From RH-AL1 sp965198495 (GTDB lineage Bacteria > Pseudomonadota > Alphaproteobacteria > Rhizobiales > Beijerinckiaceae): a stretch of 64,000 bases of DNA. Location: positions 1,984,001-2,048,000 of the forward strand of contig CBDAPL010000001.1 of assembly GCA_965198495.1 (NCBI GenBank), read 5' to 3'. A model generated the notes under the pieces. It was not told where the DNA came from and did no database searches. It was given only the letters and a program-made list of their open reading frames with translations. The translations under genes were made by a program, and so were the position numbers. This document shows positions 1-8,823 of this stretch, in pieces (the stretch's first letter is position 1; the number at the start of each line of letters is the position of its first letter).

Positions 1-469
1 TTTCCATGCCGACCAGCTGCAGCGCGATGTAGGGCATGGTGGCGACGATGCCGGTCAGCGCCACGGCGAGCGCCAGCCAGCGGTTGCCGTAGCGGCCGCA
101 CACATAGTCGGCGGCGGTGATGTAGCCATGCGCGTGGGTGACGGCCCAGAGTCGTGGAAAGGTGACGTAGAGCAGCGGATAGATGAGGATCGTGTATGGG
201 ATCGCGAAGAAACCAAATGCCCCGCTGCCGTAGACCAGCGCGGGTACGGCGATCACGGTGTAGGCCGTGTAGAGATCGCCGCCGATCAGGAACCAAGACA
301 CCCAGGCACCGAAGCGGCGGCCGCCGAGGCCCCACTCGTGCAGGTCGGCGAGATCGCCGCGCCGCCAGCCCGCGGCCACGAAGCCGAGCACCGTAACTAA
401 GGCAAAGAAGGCGACGAAGACGATCGTCGCCGGGATGTTGATCGTTGTGACGCCGCCGATCGGCCTCAT
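1..469 (-). CDS. sodium:solute symporter (SSS family), N-terminal fragment cut by window edge
   Basis: The visible 156 residues start MRPIGGVTTINIPA and hold a first membrane helix (about residues 12-32), a GWRRGD/LHEWGLGGRRFG loop and the WFLIGGDLYTAYT segment typical of the second helix in SSS transporters, then two further helices. SSS proteins move small organic solutes inward with sodium; the substrate cannot be told from this part. The start ATG overlaps the stop of the DUF3311 gene upstream (ATGA-type overlap), so the two are translated as one operon. The C-terminal two thirds lie outside the window. Confidence 0.85.
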   Translation of the reverse strand, partial: MRPIGGVTTINIPATIVFVAFFALVTVLGFVAAGWRRGDLADLHEWGLGGRRFGAWVSWFLIGGDLYTAYTVIAVPALVYGSGAFGFFAIPYTILIYPLLYVTFPRLWAVTHAHGYITAADYVCGRYGNRWLALAVALTGIVATMPYIALQLVGME

Positions 470-651
470 GCCTTCCCGCGCGCCCGATCGATACGGAAGA
501 CGACATAGATGAATACGGCCGAGACAGGCACCAGTGCGAAGAGTGCCCAGTAGAAAAAGGGGAAGCCGAACAGGCGCGGCGCATCAAAATTGTAGAGCGG
601 CACGGCAAGCGCCAAGCAGCAGGGGATTAGAAGCAGGAGGGTCTTCAGCAT
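466..651 (-). CDS. DUF3311 small membrane protein, partner of SSS transporter
   Basis: This 61-residue protein has two hydrophobic helices (about residues 2-20 and 30-52) separated by a short LYNFDAPRLFGFPFFYW loop, and a basic tail (RIDRARGKA). Length and pattern match DUF3311, a small integral membrane protein that is regularly encoded just upstream of SSS transporters. The ATG at 651 (MLKTLLLLIP) is chosen because the in-frame extension upstream is arginine-rich and not membrane-like. It overlaps the symporter start by 4 bases. Its role is probably an accessory subunit or assembly partner of the transporter; that is inference from linkage. Confidence 0.82.
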   Translation of the reverse strand: MLKTLLLLIPCCLALAVPLYNFDAPRLFGFPFFYWALFALVPVSAVFIYVVFRIDRARGKA

Positions 652-849
652 GGCTGTCCAGAGAACCGAGGCTCGCTTATCTGGAAACTCGCGTGACAAG
701 GCAAGCGAGCCCCTCCGCCGAGGATCCCGAGGTCCTCTACGAAGCGTAAGCACCGAGGGCGATCCTTTCAGAGCCCGTTAAAGGTTCTGCGCTTTAATTA
801 TCACGATGACAAAGATGCGCAGAGCGAAGAGGGCCTCGTCGGGGCAGAT

Positions 850-2829
850 ATGAAGATCGCCGCGACGGTCAGCGATAGCTCCACGGCGTTGGTCGCCGGC
901 AGGACGACCGCGGGCTTTTCGATTTTGCTTCGCTTGTCCGAAAGGCTGGATCTTCCGACCTTCGTGGCCTTGTTCGCGTTCTGGGCCTTTTGCAATCCCT
1001 ATTTCGGAATAGGAAGCGGCAGCCTGATCTACACGGCGCGGGCGTTGGCTGACCTCGATCCGACGGGCGTCGGTCGCGATATGATGTTGGCGAATGACGG
1101 TCAGTCCGGGTTCACGCTCTTTACCTTCCTGATGCGCGAGATCGCGGCGCGCTGCGGGGTACCCGGCGCCACGATGTTGCTGTCGGGCTTTGCGATGGTC
1201 GTGAGCTTCCTCAGCTTCGCGATCGTGGCTGAGCGTATGGCGCCGAAGCGGGTCGCCACCCTGGCAATCGTCTTCGGCGCGGCGCTTCCCGCCGCTTACG
1301 GCGGATTTCAACTTTTCGCCTATGCCGAGGCAGCCGCCACGCCGCGTCCCTTGGCGGAAGCCCTCGTGCTTTGTGGCCTCGCCGCTTTGCTGAGCCGACG
1401 TCGCGCCTTAGCCGGTTTGTTGATGGTCGGCGCGGCGCTCCTCCACCCCATCATGGCCCTTCCCGGCGTTGTGATGTTGCTCCTCTGGTTCGCCATCGAG
1501 GATATCCGCTGGATCGGCATAATCGTCGGACTGGTCGTGATCGCGGTCGGTGCCGCTTTCCTGGGTTTTCACCCTGTCGACAGGGTGTTGACCATCGTCG
1601 ATCCCGAGTGGCGCGCGCTCTTGCTCGAACGCAATCCGCAACTCTTCCCCACGCTTTGGCCCAACGGCTGGATAGGGCGTCTAGCGGCTCGCGACGCTAC
1701 GATCCTCGTTGCGGCCGGGCTCACGTCGACGAAAGAGAGGCGTCTTTTCCTTCTCGCACTGGCAGTCGGCTTGATTGGGCTTGCCGTCGCCTACCTCCTT
1801 GACGAGCGCGTCACATCGCTTCTGCTGCTGCAGGCGCAGACATGGCGCATGGTGTGGCTTAGCTTTGCCTTGGCAAACGTCGCTGCGGCGGTCTGCGGGT
1901 TTGAACTTTGGAAGCGCGACGGCATCTCGCGTATCGTCTTGGCCCTTCTCGCCTTATCCTGGATCTGGGGCGACCAGGATAGGATGGCATCCCTTTTCGC
2001 GATCACGGCTGTCGCGATCCATTTCGGCCTTCGATCCAGGCTTTATGCGGTGCCGCCAGCGGTGCTTCGCTTTGCGCTGATAGTGCTACTTACCGTTGGC
2101 ATCGCCGGCCTCGTCATGACGCAGACCGCCATCCACGATATTTTCGCGTCGGCGCCACGGGGTTACGACGAGGAGGCGCGCCGGACGGTGGCCTTGCTCG
2201 ACGAGCGCACGCCATTCGCGCTTTTGGCGGCCGTGCTGTTGATCAGTGGCTTTCCTCGCTTCAACCGGCTTTGGGCCAGTGTCGCTTCTCTTTGCATCCT
2301 GACGTTAGCGTTCCTCTATTGGGACCAGCGCAGCGAAGCCAACGTCTACCTCGACTCGGGCGCGGGCGCTTCAGACCTTCAGCAGCTTGTCGCGACCCGT
2401 CCCGGGGAGGTGTACTGGATCAACGGAAGCCGCGAGGCCTGGATTTGGTTGGGTCGTCCGCAGTGGCTGGCGGCCATTCAGGGTGCCGGGATCGTCTTTT
2501 CCCGCGAGACCGCAATTCGCTACAGGCGGCGGGCTGACCTGGCGATCCACTTCGGTCTCGCCGATGACGACATCCTGTCGCCGCTTCTGGAGCCTCACGC
2601 CGCGCGCCTGCCCTTGCTCACGCCTGCCAACGTCGAGGGGTTCTGCGCGGCGGCGGATGCGCCGGCCTGGATTGTCGCGCCGCTTGCCGCCGGTACGAAG
2701 CTCTCCGCCGGGATCGCGGGTACGGAATGGCTCGCGCCTGTCGAGATGCTGGAGCCCATCGAGCACGGGACACGCTACGAGTGGCTTAGGATTATCCGTT
2801 ACGCCGTCGTCCCCTGCGCCAATCGATAA
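850..2829 (+). CDS. large polytopic membrane protein of unknown function
   Basis: The 659-residue product begins MKIAATVSDSS and contains roughly a dozen hydrophobic helices through residue 500, then a soluble C-terminal part of about 150 residues (starting near EANVYLDSGAG). The pattern, many helices followed by an extracytoplasmic domain, resembles GT-C-like or O-antigen-type membrane proteins, but I see no diagnostic motif such as a DxD in the first loop. An RDMMLANDGQSGFT loop follows the first helices. It stands alone, upstream of an SDR on the same strand. Function is not recognised; a role in envelope polysaccharide or lipid modification is only a guess. Confidence 0.75.
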   Translation: MKIAATVSDSSTALVAGRTTAGFSILLRLSERLDLPTFVALFAFWAFCNPYFGIGSGSLIYTARALADLDPTGVGRDMMLANDGQSGFTLFTFLMREIAARCGVPGATMLLSGFAMVVSFLSFAIVAERMAPKRVATLAIVFGAALPAAYGGFQLFAYAEAAATPRPLAEALVLCGLAALLSRRRALAGLLMVGAALLHPIMALPGVVMLLLWFAIEDIRWIGIIVGLVVIAVGAAFLGFHPVDRVLTIVDPEWRALLLERNPQLFPTLWPNGWIGRLAARDATILVAAGLTSTKERRLFLLALAVGLIGLAVAYLLDERVTSLLLLQAQTWRMVWLSFALANVAAAVCGFELWKRDGISRIVLALLALSWIWGDQDRMASLFAITAVAIHFGLRSRLYAVPPAVLRFALIVLLTVGIAGLVMTQTAIHDIFASAPRGYDEEARRTVALLDERTPFALLAAVLLISGFPRFNRLWASVASLCILTLAFLYWDQRSEANVYLDSGAGASDLQQLVATRPGEVYWINGSREAWIWLGRPQWLAAIQGAGIVFSRETAIRYRRRADLAIHFGLADDDILSPLLEPHAARLPLLTPANVEGFCAAADAPAWIVAPLAAGTKLSAGIAGTEWLAPVEMLEPIEHGTRYEWLRIIRYAVVPCANR

Positions 2830-2928
2830 CGGGCCGAGTGCGATCGGGCGTCGCCTAGGGACGAATGCCGTCGTCCACGCTGATCGGAGACGTGCTATGC
2901 CCGGCTTCTCAGTTTGGAGCATCGGGCG

Positions 2929-3870
2929 ATGACGAAATGGTCCCCTCAACAGATCCCCAGCCTCACCGGCAAAACGGCCGTCGTGACCGGCGCGAGCAGC
3001 GGCATCGGCGCATCCGCCGCTGACGTGCTGGCGGCGCGTGGCGCCAAGGTCGTGCTGGCCGTGCGCAACGAAGCCAAGGGCGACGCTGTACGCGCCGGCA
3101 TACTACGCCGCCATCCTGCCGGCGAGGCTGTCGTCGAGGTGGTCGACATGGCAGATCTCGCCAGTATCCGCGCCTTCGGTGAGCGCATGGCTGAGGCGAC
3201 GATCGATATCCTGCTCAACAACGCCGGGCTTGGCATGCAGCCCGTCCGCGCGACGACGCGGGACGGGTTCGAGCGGCAGTTCGGCACCAATCACCTGGGT
3301 CATTTCGCTCTGACCGGCCTGCTGCTTCCGGCGCTGCTACGCGCCCCCACGCCGCGCGTCGTGGCAATCTCGAGCATCGCCCATCGCACCGGAAGCATCG
3401 ACTTCGGCGATCTGCAGGGCGAGCGCGGCTACAAGGGCGGTAAGGCCTACAACCAGTCTAAGCTCGCAAATCTGATGTTCGCTCTAGAGCTCGACCGCCG
3501 CGCTCGCGCCGTCGCATCGCGTCTCGTCAGCGTCGCCGCGCATCCCGGCATATCCGCGACCGGCTTCCTGGCGGCGACGAACATGCCCGGTTACCAGCTC
3601 ACGATCGCGGGGGCCGCCGTGCGGATGCTCGGTCAGGATGGCGAGAGGGGCGCTTACCCCGGGCTTTACGCCGCGACGATGCCCGACGTGAAGGGCGGCC
3701 AATACTGGGGCCCGGACGGTCTCCTCGAAGTCCGCGGTGATCCGAAGCTGGCGAAGCTTTCGTCGCGGGCCCAGGATCGGGAGGTTTGGGCCCGCCTGTG
3801 GACCGTCTCGGAGCAACTCACCGGCGTGACCTACGGTTCGCTCGACAGGGCGGAGGACCAGGCGGCTTAA
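2929..3870 (+). CDS. short-chain dehydrogenase/reductase, retinol-dehydrogenase-like
   Basis: The 313-residue protein has the SDR cofactor motif TGASSGIG near residue 22, the structural NNAG motif near residue 93, and the catalytic Ser (AISSIAHR) and YNQSK (Tyr and Lys) around residues 145-185. The long C-terminal substrate region and the GERGYKGGKAYNQSK spacing match the WWOX/retinol dehydrogenase-like SDR branch, which reduces or oxidises carbonyl/hydroxyl groups with NAD(P)H. ATG at 2929 (MTKWSPQQ) is preferred over the in-frame TTG at 2914. The substrate is unknown. Confidence 0.88.
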   Translation: MTKWSPQQIPSLTGKTAVVTGASSGIGASAADVLAARGAKVVLAVRNEAKGDAVRAGILRRHPAGEAVVEVVDMADLASIRAFGERMAEATIDILLNNAGLGMQPVRATTRDGFERQFGTNHLGHFALTGLLLPALLRAPTPRVVAISSIAHRTGSIDFGDLQGERGYKGGKAYNQSKLANLMFALELDRRARAVASRLVSVAAHPGISATGFLAATNMPGYQLTIAGAAVRMLGQDGERGAYPGLYAATMPDVKGGQYWGPDGLLEVRGDPKLAKLSSRAQDREVWARLWTVSEQLTGVTYGSLDRAEDQAA

Positions 3871-4046
3871 GCGTTGACGATACTATCGAGCTAGAGGCTG
3901 GTCTCGCCGTCCTACTGATAAAAAGGCGAGTGCACATCGCTGACGTCACGATCACATTCTGGGGCCTCGACGTTTGGCGGAGCCTGCCGCTCGCGACTGA
4001 GGTTTCCACGAAGCGGGAACGGTGGCACCGGCTCGCTCGGGATCCT

Positions 4047-4066
4047 ATGTGGGGCCTGCCCCACAT
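4047..4066. promoter_or_regulatory. inverted repeat just upstream of selO start
   Basis: Two perfect 9-base arms (ATGTGGGGC and GCCCCACAT) are separated by two bases and end three bases before the ATG of selO. It could form a GC-rich hairpin at the translation start or be a dimeric operator. No terminator T-run follows. Confidence 0.5.
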
Positions 4067-4069
4067 CGT

Positions 4070-5551
4070 ATGGAGCCGCACGTGACCGTCCATATCCCTT
4101 TCGACAACAGCTATGCCAGGCTCGGCGCCGCCTTCCATGTCCATTTGGCGCCAACGCCAGTGGCGTCGCCTAGGCTCATCGCACTCAATCGGCCCCTGGC
4201 CGGCGAACTCGGCCTTGATCCCGAAGCGCTGGAGACCGGCGAAGCGCTCGACATCTTTGCCGGCAGCTTCGTCCCGGAAGGGGCGGAGCCGATCGCGACC
4301 GCCTACGCAGGCCATCAGTTCGGTGGCTTTTCGCCTCGTCTCGGTGACGGACGGGCCATCTTGCTCGGAGAGCTAGTTGGCCGCGATGGCCAACGTCGCG
4401 ATCTTCAACTCAAGGGGTCCGGCCCGACGCCATATTCCAGGGGCGGCGACGGCCGCGCGGCGATCGGCCCGGTGCTGCGCGAATACATCGTCAGCGAGGC
4501 GATGGCCGCCCTCGGTATCCCGACGACGCGGGCCCTCGCCGCTATCACTACGGGCGAGCATGTCTACCGCGAAACCGCGCTGCCCGGCGCCGTGCTCACA
4601 CGCGTGGCATCGAGCCACATTCGGATCGGCACGTTTCAGTATTTCGCCGCCCGGGGCGACGTCTTGGCGCTACGCCAACTCGCCGACCACGTCATCGCCC
4701 GCCACTACCCGGAAGTTGCCACGGCTGACAATCCCATCCTCGCGCTGCTTGAAGGCGTGATCGGACGCCAAGCCGCTCTCGTCGCGCGCTGGATGCTCGT
4801 TGGTTTCGTGCATGGAGTGATGAATACGGACAATGTCTCGATAGCCGGCGAGACGATCGATTACGGCCCATGCGCCTTCATGGACGTCTACGACCCGGCC
4901 ACTGTTTTTAGCTCGATCGATCGGCAGGGGCGCTATGCCTACGCGAACCAGCCCGTCATCGCGCACTGGAATCTCGTGCGCCTCGCCGAGGCTCTGCTTC
5001 CGCTTCTCGGCCCCGACCAGCAGGCGGCCATCGCGTTGGCGGAGGATGTTCTGTCGGACTTCCGGCCATTATACGAGAAGGCGCTTGTCGCTGGCGCTCG
5101 CGCCAAGCTCGGTTTGATGACCGAGGAGCAGGGCGATCTTGCGCTTTGGGAGAGCATGCTCGCTGCCATGGCGGCGGGGCAGGCCGATTTCACGCTGACT
5201 TTCCGAATGCTGTGTGCCGCCGTCGAAGGTGACGAGTTTGGCGTGCGCGCGCAGTTTTCCGACCCGTCCGCCTTCGATGTGTGGGCAACGCGATGGCGAA
5301 GCCGTGTTGCGCGCGATCACGGCGATGTTTCTGGGCGCGCCGCCACCATGCGCCGGGCGAACCCTGCCTTCATCCCGCGCAATCACCGCGTGGAGGCTGC
5401 CATCGATGCCGCCATATCGCGTGAAGACTTTGGGCCGTTCGAGCGGCTGAACGGAGTACTCGCACGACCCTACGAGGATCAGCCCGGTGACGCGGAGTTC
5501 ATGCGGCCGCCTGCGGAACGCAAGCTCTACCGGACTTTTTGCGGGACTTGA
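4070..5551 (+). CDS. selO: protein adenylyltransferase SelO (YdiU family)
   Basis: The 493-residue protein is a pseudokinase-fold enzyme that transfers AMP from ATP to protein Ser/Thr/Tyr residues (AMPylation), known in E. coli to modify redox proteins. The family blocks are intact: AYAGHQFGGFSPRLGDGRA near residue 85, GRDLQLKGSGPTPYSR-type block, GGDGRAAIGPVLREYIVSEAM, then VMNTDNVSI and IDYGPCAFMD, which hold the metal-binding Asn and Asp. The C-terminus ends FCGT, with a Cys where eukaryotic SelO carries selenocysteine. ATG at 4070 is preferred; GTG at 4082 is the alternative. Convergent with the GH31 gene. Confidence 0.93.
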   Translation: MEPHVTVHIPFDNSYARLGAAFHVHLAPTPVASPRLIALNRPLAGELGLDPEALETGEALDIFAGSFVPEGAEPIATAYAGHQFGGFSPRLGDGRAILLGELVGRDGQRRDLQLKGSGPTPYSRGGDGRAAIGPVLREYIVSEAMAALGIPTTRALAAITTGEHVYRETALPGAVLTRVASSHIRIGTFQYFAARGDVLALRQLADHVIARHYPEVATADNPILALLEGVIGRQAALVARWMLVGFVHGVMNTDNVSIAGETIDYGPCAFMDVYDPATVFSSIDRQGRYAYANQPVIAHWNLVRLAEALLPLLGPDQQAAIALAEDVLSDFRPLYEKALVAGARAKLGLMTEEQGDLALWESMLAAMAAGQADFTLTFRMLCAAVEGDEFGVRAQFSDPSAFDVWATRWRSRVARDHGDVSGRAATMRRANPAFIPRNHRVEAAIDAAISREDFGPFERLNGVLARPYEDQPGDAEFMRPPAERKLYRTFCGT

Positions 5552-5691
5552 TCGATCTAAGTCCGAGTAATTCCGTGAGCTTTGGATGACTTCGCCCATC
5601 GAAGCAGCTTCTAGACTTTGCGATAGCAACTGACCCTTGAGCCTCGATAGATGTTCGAGATCGAAGTAGTTGGGCAGAGCGCTCCCAGGCG

Positions 5692-8088
5692 TCAAGGATT
5701 GATATAGAGCGTAGCGGCGCCTGTTGGCGCGGCAAGCGAGATACGTGCGAGCTTTCGTGATGAGTCCACACTTTCCGTCGCCACGCTTCCGGCGATGCGC
5801 GCGGCAACAGTCGGGCTTTGCCAGCCATGAATTGTGACGCCGATCTCCCGCCAAGGCGGCTGGAAGGTTCCTTCGCGCGAGTCGAAATCCAGCCTCAGAC
5901 CGTCACCTACCTTCCGGCACGCTAGGCGCTGGCGCAGGAACAAGCCGTGCGAGAACGCCATGGAATGACCGTCGTCGTCGTAGAGTGCGCCGCGGCACTC
6001 CGCCCCTGGCCAGATGTCAAGCTCAAGCGGACCTTGCGGCGTCTCGGCGAGTGATTGTACGAGGGCCTGCCGTGGCAGGATGGTGCCCTCGCGCACGTAG
6101 ACCGGCAGGCGATCGAGCGTCGGAGCTTCCGTCACGACCTGGTATTCGCCGTGCGGCGTGTTCAATGTGCGCGTCGCCGCCTCTGCACCGGTCCAGTAGT
6201 CGAACCACCGGCCTCGCGGGAGGCAGACATCATAGGGCGCGGCGGATGCAGGCGTGGGCGAGGCGGCGATGAGGAGGTTGCGGCCGAGCGTGAAGTTCAT
6301 GGATGCGTCGCAGGGCGCCGTCAGCATCTCGGGATAGTCGTAGAAAACCGGCCGCGATATCGGCGCTCCGGTGCGGTGCGCCTCGTCGGCGAGCGCGTAA
6401 ATGTAAGGTGCGAGCCTGTAGCGCTCCTCCACGTAGCGCCGACGGATCGCCTCGTGCATCGCGCCGTGCACCCAAGGCTCCTGCGGCGGCGTTCCCTCTG
6501 CGGTATGGTCGCGAAACAGCGGCATGAAGGCCTGGATCTGGAACCATCGCGTCAGGAGGTCCGCGCTGGGTGCGCCGAGAAACCCGCCGACGTCGACGGC
6601 CGTGTAGGCGAACCCGGAAAGCCCGAGGTTCAGCGTCTGCGCGACGCCAAGCTTGAGTTGCGCCCATGTCGCGTCATTGTCGCCGGTCCAGGTCACCGCC
6701 CATTTCTGGCCGCCGGCGAAGGTCGCGCGCGTCATCACGAACGGCCGCTCGTCTGGCTGCAGCTTGCGGAGTCCCTCCACAGTGGCTCGCGAGTTGAGCA
6801 TGCCGGTCAGATTGTGCGCCTCCGCCTGATTGGTCCGGCGCGGCTCGAAGCCGGGCGTCTCGATGCGCTGCACGGCCTCAAGCGGAATTGTCTTGCCCGG
6901 CACGTCGAACACCGCGGGTTCGTTCATGTCGTTCCAGAAGCCAGCGACCCCGTCTTTCACGAAGCCGGCGTAGAGTCGTCCCCACCAAGCCCGGACCGCG
7001 GCTCTGGTGAAATCGGGGAAGACCGCCTGTCCTGGCCAGACGTTGCCGGTGAACATCGAACCGTCGGCATTGCGGATGAAGGCATCCTCGGCGACGCCGC
7101 TGTCGTAGGGCGCGTAATCCTGATTTGGCAGCTTGGCGATGTGCAGGTCGGTGATGACGACCGTGTGGATGCCTTGCCGCCGGAGTTTGGAGACGAGACC
7201 AGGCAGATCGGGATAGGTCTTCGGATCGGTCGTAAACGGCCGGTTGCGGTCCTGAAAACCGATATCGAGCCAAATCACGTCGGCGGGAAAATGGTCCCTG
7301 CGCAGGCGGTCGGCGATACCGCGCACCTCGTCCGCGCTCATGTAGCTGTAGCGCGACTGCTGGTAGCCGAACGCCCATTTCGGGATCATCGGCGGATGGC
7401 CGGTGAGATCGGTGTAGCGCTCGACTACCTGCTTCACGCCGGCGCCGACGACGACGTAATAGTCGAGTGCACCGCCATCCGCACCTATCGTTAATACATT
7501 CGCCTCGCGCTTACCGAAGTCGAACGTCGTGCGCCATGTGTTGTCCAGGAAAAGACCCCAGGACCCCGCCTCCGCGCCGGCACCGACGACAAAGGGTATT
7601 GTCTTGTAGAGCGGATCGGCCGTGGGGGTGACGTTCTGATCGGTATTCCAGCCGACGAAGCTGCCGCCGCGGCGATCCAGCGGACCCGTCTTGTCGCCGA
7701 GCGCAAAATAGCGTTCGCCGGGATGCATCGCCTTGCGAAAGCTGAATTGCGTGCCGGTCAAGCGGAACGGCGGACCCGGCGCGTCGTCGATCAGCGTGCG
7801 GCCCCGATCGTCCTCAATGCGCATTGCCAACGAGTTCCGGTCGACCCGCACCGCCAGTGCCGAGGTCCGTAGGGTTTCGCTCGAAGCGTCGGACTCACGC
7901 TTTGCCGGCGCGCGAGCGAAGCGGAGTTCATCGGGAACGACCCATGAGGCGTCTTCCGCGAGGTGCCCGTCCTGCGCCAACCTCACGCGCAGCAGGTCGG
8001 CCGCGAGTACGTCGACCCTCAACAGCACCGAACCCTGGCGCACTGTCAGAGAACTTGGATCATCGGCCAGAGCGGGTTCTATAATCAT
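5692..8088 (-). CDS. glycoside hydrolase family 31 (alpha-glucosidase/alpha-xylosidase type)
   Basis: The 798-residue protein has an N-terminal beta-sandwich domain, then a (beta/alpha)8 barrel from about residue 230 (PPMIPKWAFGYQQSRYSY) to 600. The GH31 nucleophile Asp lies in FWNDMNEPAVF and the acid/base Asp in TWTGDNDATW; the substrate-binding DVIWLDIGF segment is present. It hydrolyses alpha-linked glucosides or xylosides; which one cannot be decided. No clear secretion signal is seen, so it is probably cytoplasmic. ATG at 8088 is chosen; a GTG two codons upstream is possible. No transporter or regulator gene for a sugar is adjacent. Confidence 0.92.
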   Translation of the reverse strand: MIIEPALADDPSSLTVRQGSVLLRVDVLAADLLRVRLAQDGHLAEDASWVVPDELRFARAPAKRESDASSETLRTSALAVRVDRNSLAMRIEDDRGRTLIDDAPGPPFRLTGTQFSFRKAMHPGERYFALGDKTGPLDRRGGSFVGWNTDQNVTPTADPLYKTIPFVVGAGAEAGSWGLFLDNTWRTTFDFGKREANVLTIGADGGALDYYVVVGAGVKQVVERYTDLTGHPPMIPKWAFGYQQSRYSYMSADEVRGIADRLRRDHFPADVIWLDIGFQDRNRPFTTDPKTYPDLPGLVSKLRRQGIHTVVITDLHIAKLPNQDYAPYDSGVAEDAFIRNADGSMFTGNVWPGQAVFPDFTRAAVRAWWGRLYAGFVKDGVAGFWNDMNEPAVFDVPGKTIPLEAVQRIETPGFEPRRTNQAEAHNLTGMLNSRATVEGLRKLQPDERPFVMTRATFAGGQKWAVTWTGDNDATWAQLKLGVAQTLNLGLSGFAYTAVDVGGFLGAPSADLLTRWFQIQAFMPLFRDHTAEGTPPQEPWVHGAMHEAIRRRYVEERYRLAPYIYALADEAHRTGAPISRPVFYDYPEMLTAPCDASMNFTLGRNLLIAASPTPASAAPYDVCLPRGRWFDYWTGAEAATRTLNTPHGEYQVVTEAPTLDRLPVYVREGTILPRQALVQSLAETPQGPLELDIWPGAECRGALYDDDGHSMAFSHGLFLRQRLACRKVGDGLRLDFDSREGTFQPPWREIGVTIHGWQSPTVAARIAGSVATESVDSSRKLARISLAAPTGAATLYINP

Positions 8089-8173
8089 GAGCACCGATCA
8101 GGGTACGAGGAGGAAGCGGGCCAGCGGCAGCCCACGTCAGGCAAACATGTGTCTTGCCCGGCCGATCGGCGCT

Positions 8174-8493
8174 TTATTGCGACCACAGCCGCCGCAACGG
8201 TCCATCTCTGCCGAGCACGGGATCGTAGGCCGGCGGCCCGAGATCGTCGATGCGACGGCTAGCTTCAGCATTCGGCGCCTGCCGGCAGACGTCGAATGCC
8301 TGTCCTTGCGGATAGGCGCCGATGACCAGGAAATCCGCGCTTGGCCAGTCGTTCTCCTTGAAGAGGTACTCCAAAGCTTGGGCCGTCTGCTCCGCTTCGC
8401 CGGAGACCAGGGCGCGCCGATAGACAATGACGGGGTACCGCAGGTTATTTGGTGCCAACCATTGGGCTGGAGCAGGAAAGCTTCCGTCGCCAT
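8174..8493 (-). pseudogene. decayed YjlB-type cupin: frameshift plus internal deletion of the cupin core
   Basis: A good ribosome site (AGGAGAG) precedes ATG 8493 and MATEAFLLQPNGW, the expected start of the YjlB-like cupin family. The homologous continuation APNNLRYPVIVYRRAL is in another frame, so one base has been lost near 8452-8460. After ALEYLFKENDWP the reading jumps to ADFLVIGAYPQGQAFDVCR and ends DPVLGRDGPLRRLW, the normal C-terminus of the family. The central beta-barrel with the metal-binding His residues (the region expected after NDWP) is missing, joined near 8338-8346. The remnant cannot be a working cupin. Confidence 0.72.
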
Positions 8494-8661
8494 CGCTTTT
8501 CTCTCCTTGCGTGCCGCTCCGCGCGAGCGGTCCGTCGCGGTCGATTTGCGTCACATCAAACAACGGCGACGAAGCCGAAGAGGTCCGAGGCGACGGCGGC
8601 AAGGCTCTCGACCGTTATCGGGAATTGAGAGAAGCCACCAAGCCGTCTGTAATCTTCCAAA

Positions 8662-8720
8662 GTCAGCCTCTGTATTCAGAGGAGGTAAGTGTCATGACGT
8701 TTGGTAAGCTAGAGGCTGAC
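8662..8720. repeat. inverted repeat, 10-base arms, upstream of secretion operon
   Basis: GTCAGCCTCT at 8662-8671 and its perfect complement AGAGGCTGAC at 8711-8720 enclose 39 bases. The loop contains a strong Shine-Dalgarno sequence (GAGGAGG, about 8679-8685) and the ATG of a 28-codon reading frame, so folding would affect translation of that frame. Confidence 0.55.
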
Positions 8721-8780
8721 ACACTTTATTTACATGTACTTCAGCATAGTTCAAAACCTGCTGTTCGATCGAGTTGGTAA
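8694..8780 (+). CDS. possible 28-residue leader peptide before type I secretion genes
   Basis: ATG 8694 lies 8 bases after a strong GAGGAGG ribosome site and opens a 28-codon frame (MTFGKLEADTLYLHVLQHSS...) ending TAA at 8780, 43 bases before the secretion ATPase gene. Its base composition is lower in GC than the neighbours. It overlaps one arm of each of two inverted repeats. It may be a regulatory upstream frame, the remains of an older gene, or chance; I recognise no family. Confidence 0.3.
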   Translation: MTFGKLEADTLYLHVLQHSSKPAVRSSW

Positions 8781-8795
8781 CACCTAAGTACATGT
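8732..8795. promoter_or_regulatory. second inverted repeat and candidate operator upstream of secretion operon
   Basis: ACATGTACTT at 8732-8741 is mirrored by AAGTACATGT at 8786-8795 (perfect 10-base arms, 44 bases between). The right arm runs into GTTACGTTG (8794-8802), which shares TTACGTTG with the palindrome at 13464. GTTGGTAAC occurs at 8773-8781. The arrangement ends 21 bases before the secretion ATPase start and looks like a regulator-binding region. Confidence 0.45.
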
Positions 8796-8823
8796 TACGT
8801 TGTTCGCTGCCGCGCGAGGATAG

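Noticed and set aside
6055..7494. 479-codon plus-strand frame opposite the GH31 gene
   Set aside because: Lies entirely within a well-supported glycosidase on the other strand.
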